The position numbers and the translations under genes are program-made. From Verrucomicrobiota bacterium (GTDB lineage Bacteria; Verrucomicrobiota; Verrucomicrobiia; Opitutales; Opitutaceae): a stretch of 7,279 bases of DNA. The notes under the pieces were generated by a model. The model did not search any database and was not told where the DNA came from. It saw only the letters and a list, made by a program, of their open reading frames with translations. Location: assembly GCA_023443985.1 (NCBI GenBank), contig JAEZSJ010000226.1, forward strand, positions 1 through 7,279. Direction: 5' to 3'. This document shows positions 5,933 to 7,279 of this stretch, piece after piece; the stretch's first letter is position 1, and each line of letters starts with the position of its first letter.

Positions 5933-7210
5933 ATGGCCTCCTCCACCGCACTCTTCGCCCGCGCCCTCGAACTCATCCCCGGGGGCGTGAACTCGCCCGT
6001 GCGGGCGTTCCGCTCCGTGGGCGGCGCACCGTTCTTCGTCCGCCGCGCCGAGGGCGCACACCTTGTCACGGCGGACGACCGCACGTTGATCGACTTTGTC
6101 TGCACGTGGGGCCCGGCGATCCACGGCCACAACCACCCGCGCATCCGCGCCGCGATCGCCGCCGCCCTGGACAACGGCACCTCGTTCGGCACCCCGAACC
6201 CGTACGAGGTCGAGATGGCCGAGCTCATCGTGCGCTTCGTCCCGTCGATCCGGAAGGTCCGTCTGTGCAACAGCGGCACCGAGGCCACGATGTCCGCGAT
6301 CCGCCTGGCCCGCGGCTTCACCGGACGCGACAAGATCGTGAAGTTCGCCGGGTGCTACCACGGCCATTCCGACTCGCTCCTGATCAAGGCCGGCTCCGGC
6401 GCCCTCACCCACGGGCACCCCGACAGCGCCGGCGTGCCCGCCGCGTTCGCCCGCGAGACCATCGTCCTCCCGTACAACGACCGCGCCGCGCTCGAGGCCG
6501 CGTTCGCCGCCAACCCGGGACAGATCGCCGGCGTCATCATCGAGCCTTACTGCGGCAACGTCGGCTTCATCATGCCCGACGCCGGCTACCTCGCCTTCCT
6601 GCGCGAACTCACTGCGCGGCACGGCGCGCTGCTCATCTTCGACGAGGTCATGACCGGCTTCCGCCTCGCCCGGGGCGGTGTCCAGGAACTGGAGCAAATC
6701 ACCCCCGACCTCACCACCCTCGGCAAGATCATCGGCGGCGGGCTCCCCGTGGGCGCCTTCGGCGGCCGGGCCGACATCATGAACCACCTCGCGCCGCTCG
6801 GCCCCGTGTATCAGGCCGGCACGCTCAGCGGCAACCCCCTCGCCATGGCCGCCGGCATCGCGGCGCTCCGCCTGCTCGAGGAGGAGGACCCCTACGCCCG
6901 CCTCGACGCCCTCGGCCGCCGGCTGCGCGACGCCGTGCTCGCCGCCGCCCGCGCCAAGGGGCTCCCGCTCCAGTGCCCCCAACGCGGGGCCATGTTCAGC
7001 GTGTTCTTCACGCCGACTCCGGTCCGCGACTACACCACCGCGCTCACCGGCGACGCGGCACTCTTCAGAAGATTCTTCCACACCTGCCTGGATAACGGCG
7101 TCTACCTCGCGCCCAGCCCGTACGAGGCGGCCTTTCTCAGCACCGCGCACGCCGGCGCGGACCTCGACCGCGCCTGCGAGGTCATGACGGGCGCCATCGC
7201 CGCTCTGTAG
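5933..7210 (+). CDS. hemL: Glutamate-1-semialdehyde 2,1-aminomutase
   Basis: 425-residue PLP enzyme (fold type I, class III aminotransferase family) that converts glutamate-1-semialdehyde to 5-aminolevulinate in the C5 pathway feeding heme and other tetrapyrroles; cytoplasmic. Visible motifs: IPGGVNSPVRAF (15-26), NSGTEATM (113-120), CYHGHSDSLL (141-150), IFDEVMTGFR (235-244) with the PLP-contacting Asp, TTLGKIIGGGLPVGAFGGR (261-279) with the Schiff-base Lys265, and AGTLSGNPLAM (295-305). Length is typical. The ATG at 5933 gives the expected short N-terminus before IPGGVNSP. Its leader is almost wholly pyrimidine (about 5899-5932) with no Shine-Dalgarno. Same strand as nadE and 65 nt after it, with no clear terminator between, so co-transcription is possible though the pathways are unrelated. 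Presence implies tetrapyrrole synthesis from glutamyl-tRNA rather than glycine plus succinyl-CoA. Confidence 0.97.
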   Translation: MASSTALFARALELIPGGVNSPVRAFRSVGGAPFFVRRAEGAHLVTADDRTLIDFVCTWGPAIHGHNHPRIRAAIAAALDNGTSFGTPNPYEVEMAELIVRFVPSIRKVRLCNSGTEATMSAIRLARGFTGRDKIVKFAGCYHGHSDSLLIKAGSGALTHGHPDSAGVPAAFARETIVLPYNDRAALEAAFAANPGQIAGVIIEPYCGNVGFIMPDAGYLAFLRELTARHGALLIFDEVMTGFRLARGGVQELEQITPDLTTLGKIIGGGLPVGAFGGRADIMNHLAPLGPVYQAGTLSGNPLAMAAGIAALRLLEEEDPYARLDALGRRLRDAVLAAARAKGLPLQCPQRGAMFSVFFTPTPVRDYTTALTGDAALFRRFFHTCLDNGVYLAPSPYEAAFLSTAHAGADLDRACEVMTGAIAAL

Positions 7211-7220
7211 TCGTTTTTCC

Positions 7221-7279
7221 ATGCCACCGGTCCCGCCTCGCCCCGGCCCGTCGTCCGCCCCGCCCCGGCTAGGCGGCCG
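7221..7279 (+). CDS. Possible start of the next gene, truncated by window end
   Basis: An ATG at 7221, 10 nt after the hemL stop and following a TTTTTCC leader like those of other starts here, opens a frame with no stop to the window edge. The visible peptide begins MPPVPPRPGPSSAPPRLGG and is Pro-rich, with no recognisable domain. The spacing suggests an operon partner of hemL, but about 19 codons of GC-rich sequence can stay open by chance. Confidence 0.35.
   Translation, partial: MPPVPPRPGPSSAPPRLGG

Overview
The window is GC-rich (mostly G/C third codon positions). Several genes lack a recognisable Shine-Dalgarno and start after C/T-rich leaders. The gene families and signal-peptide-bearing proteins suggest a Gram-negative bacterium of the Verrucomicrobia, possibly Opitutaceae. 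That assignment is an inference from style and gene content, because no marker gene is present. All identifications come from reading the sequence and recalled family motifs; no database search was possible.

Layout, left to right. (1) At 1-371 is the 3' part of a four-helix-bundle (23S-IVP/TIGR02436-like) gene on +, entering from outside the window and apparently frameshifted near base 33. (2) At 382-1254 on + is a complete YicC-family endoribonuclease gene. (3) At 1420-2199 on - is an exported outer-membrane beta-barrel 'transporter' gene whose frame is intact apart from one amber codon at 1834-1836. A GC hairpin lies between it and yicC, which is convergent. (4) At 2272-3114 on - is an unrecognised exported low-complexity protein. 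Its Ala/Asn segment has polar residues spaced 3-4-3-4, and its tail is built of 15-residue charged repeats. A perfect 12-bp hairpin separates it from the barrel gene. (5) At 3163-3471 is non-coding sequence holding a candidate promoter for that gene. (6) At 3472-3546 on + is tRNA-Thr(CGT) with encoded CCA. (7) At 3659-4045 on - is a DUF488-family gene. (8) At 4182-5867 on + is glutamine-dependent NAD+ synthetase (nadE). (9) At 5933-7210 on + is glutamate-1-semialdehyde 2,1-aminomutase (hemL). (10) From 7221 to the window end is a possible start of a further gene.

The right half is housekeeping: NadE makes NAD+ using glutamine as nitrogen donor, and HemL makes 5-aminolevulinate for tetrapyrroles by the C5 route. 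They are co-oriented 65 nt apart and may be co-transcribed, but they are in unrelated pathways. The left-centre is the accessory part: two envelope-directed genes on the - strand, one rapidly evolving by repeat expansion and the other carrying a nonsense codon. I see no CRISPR array, transposase, phage gene or recognisable defence system. The most unusual object is the Ala/Asn plus charged-repeat exported protein.
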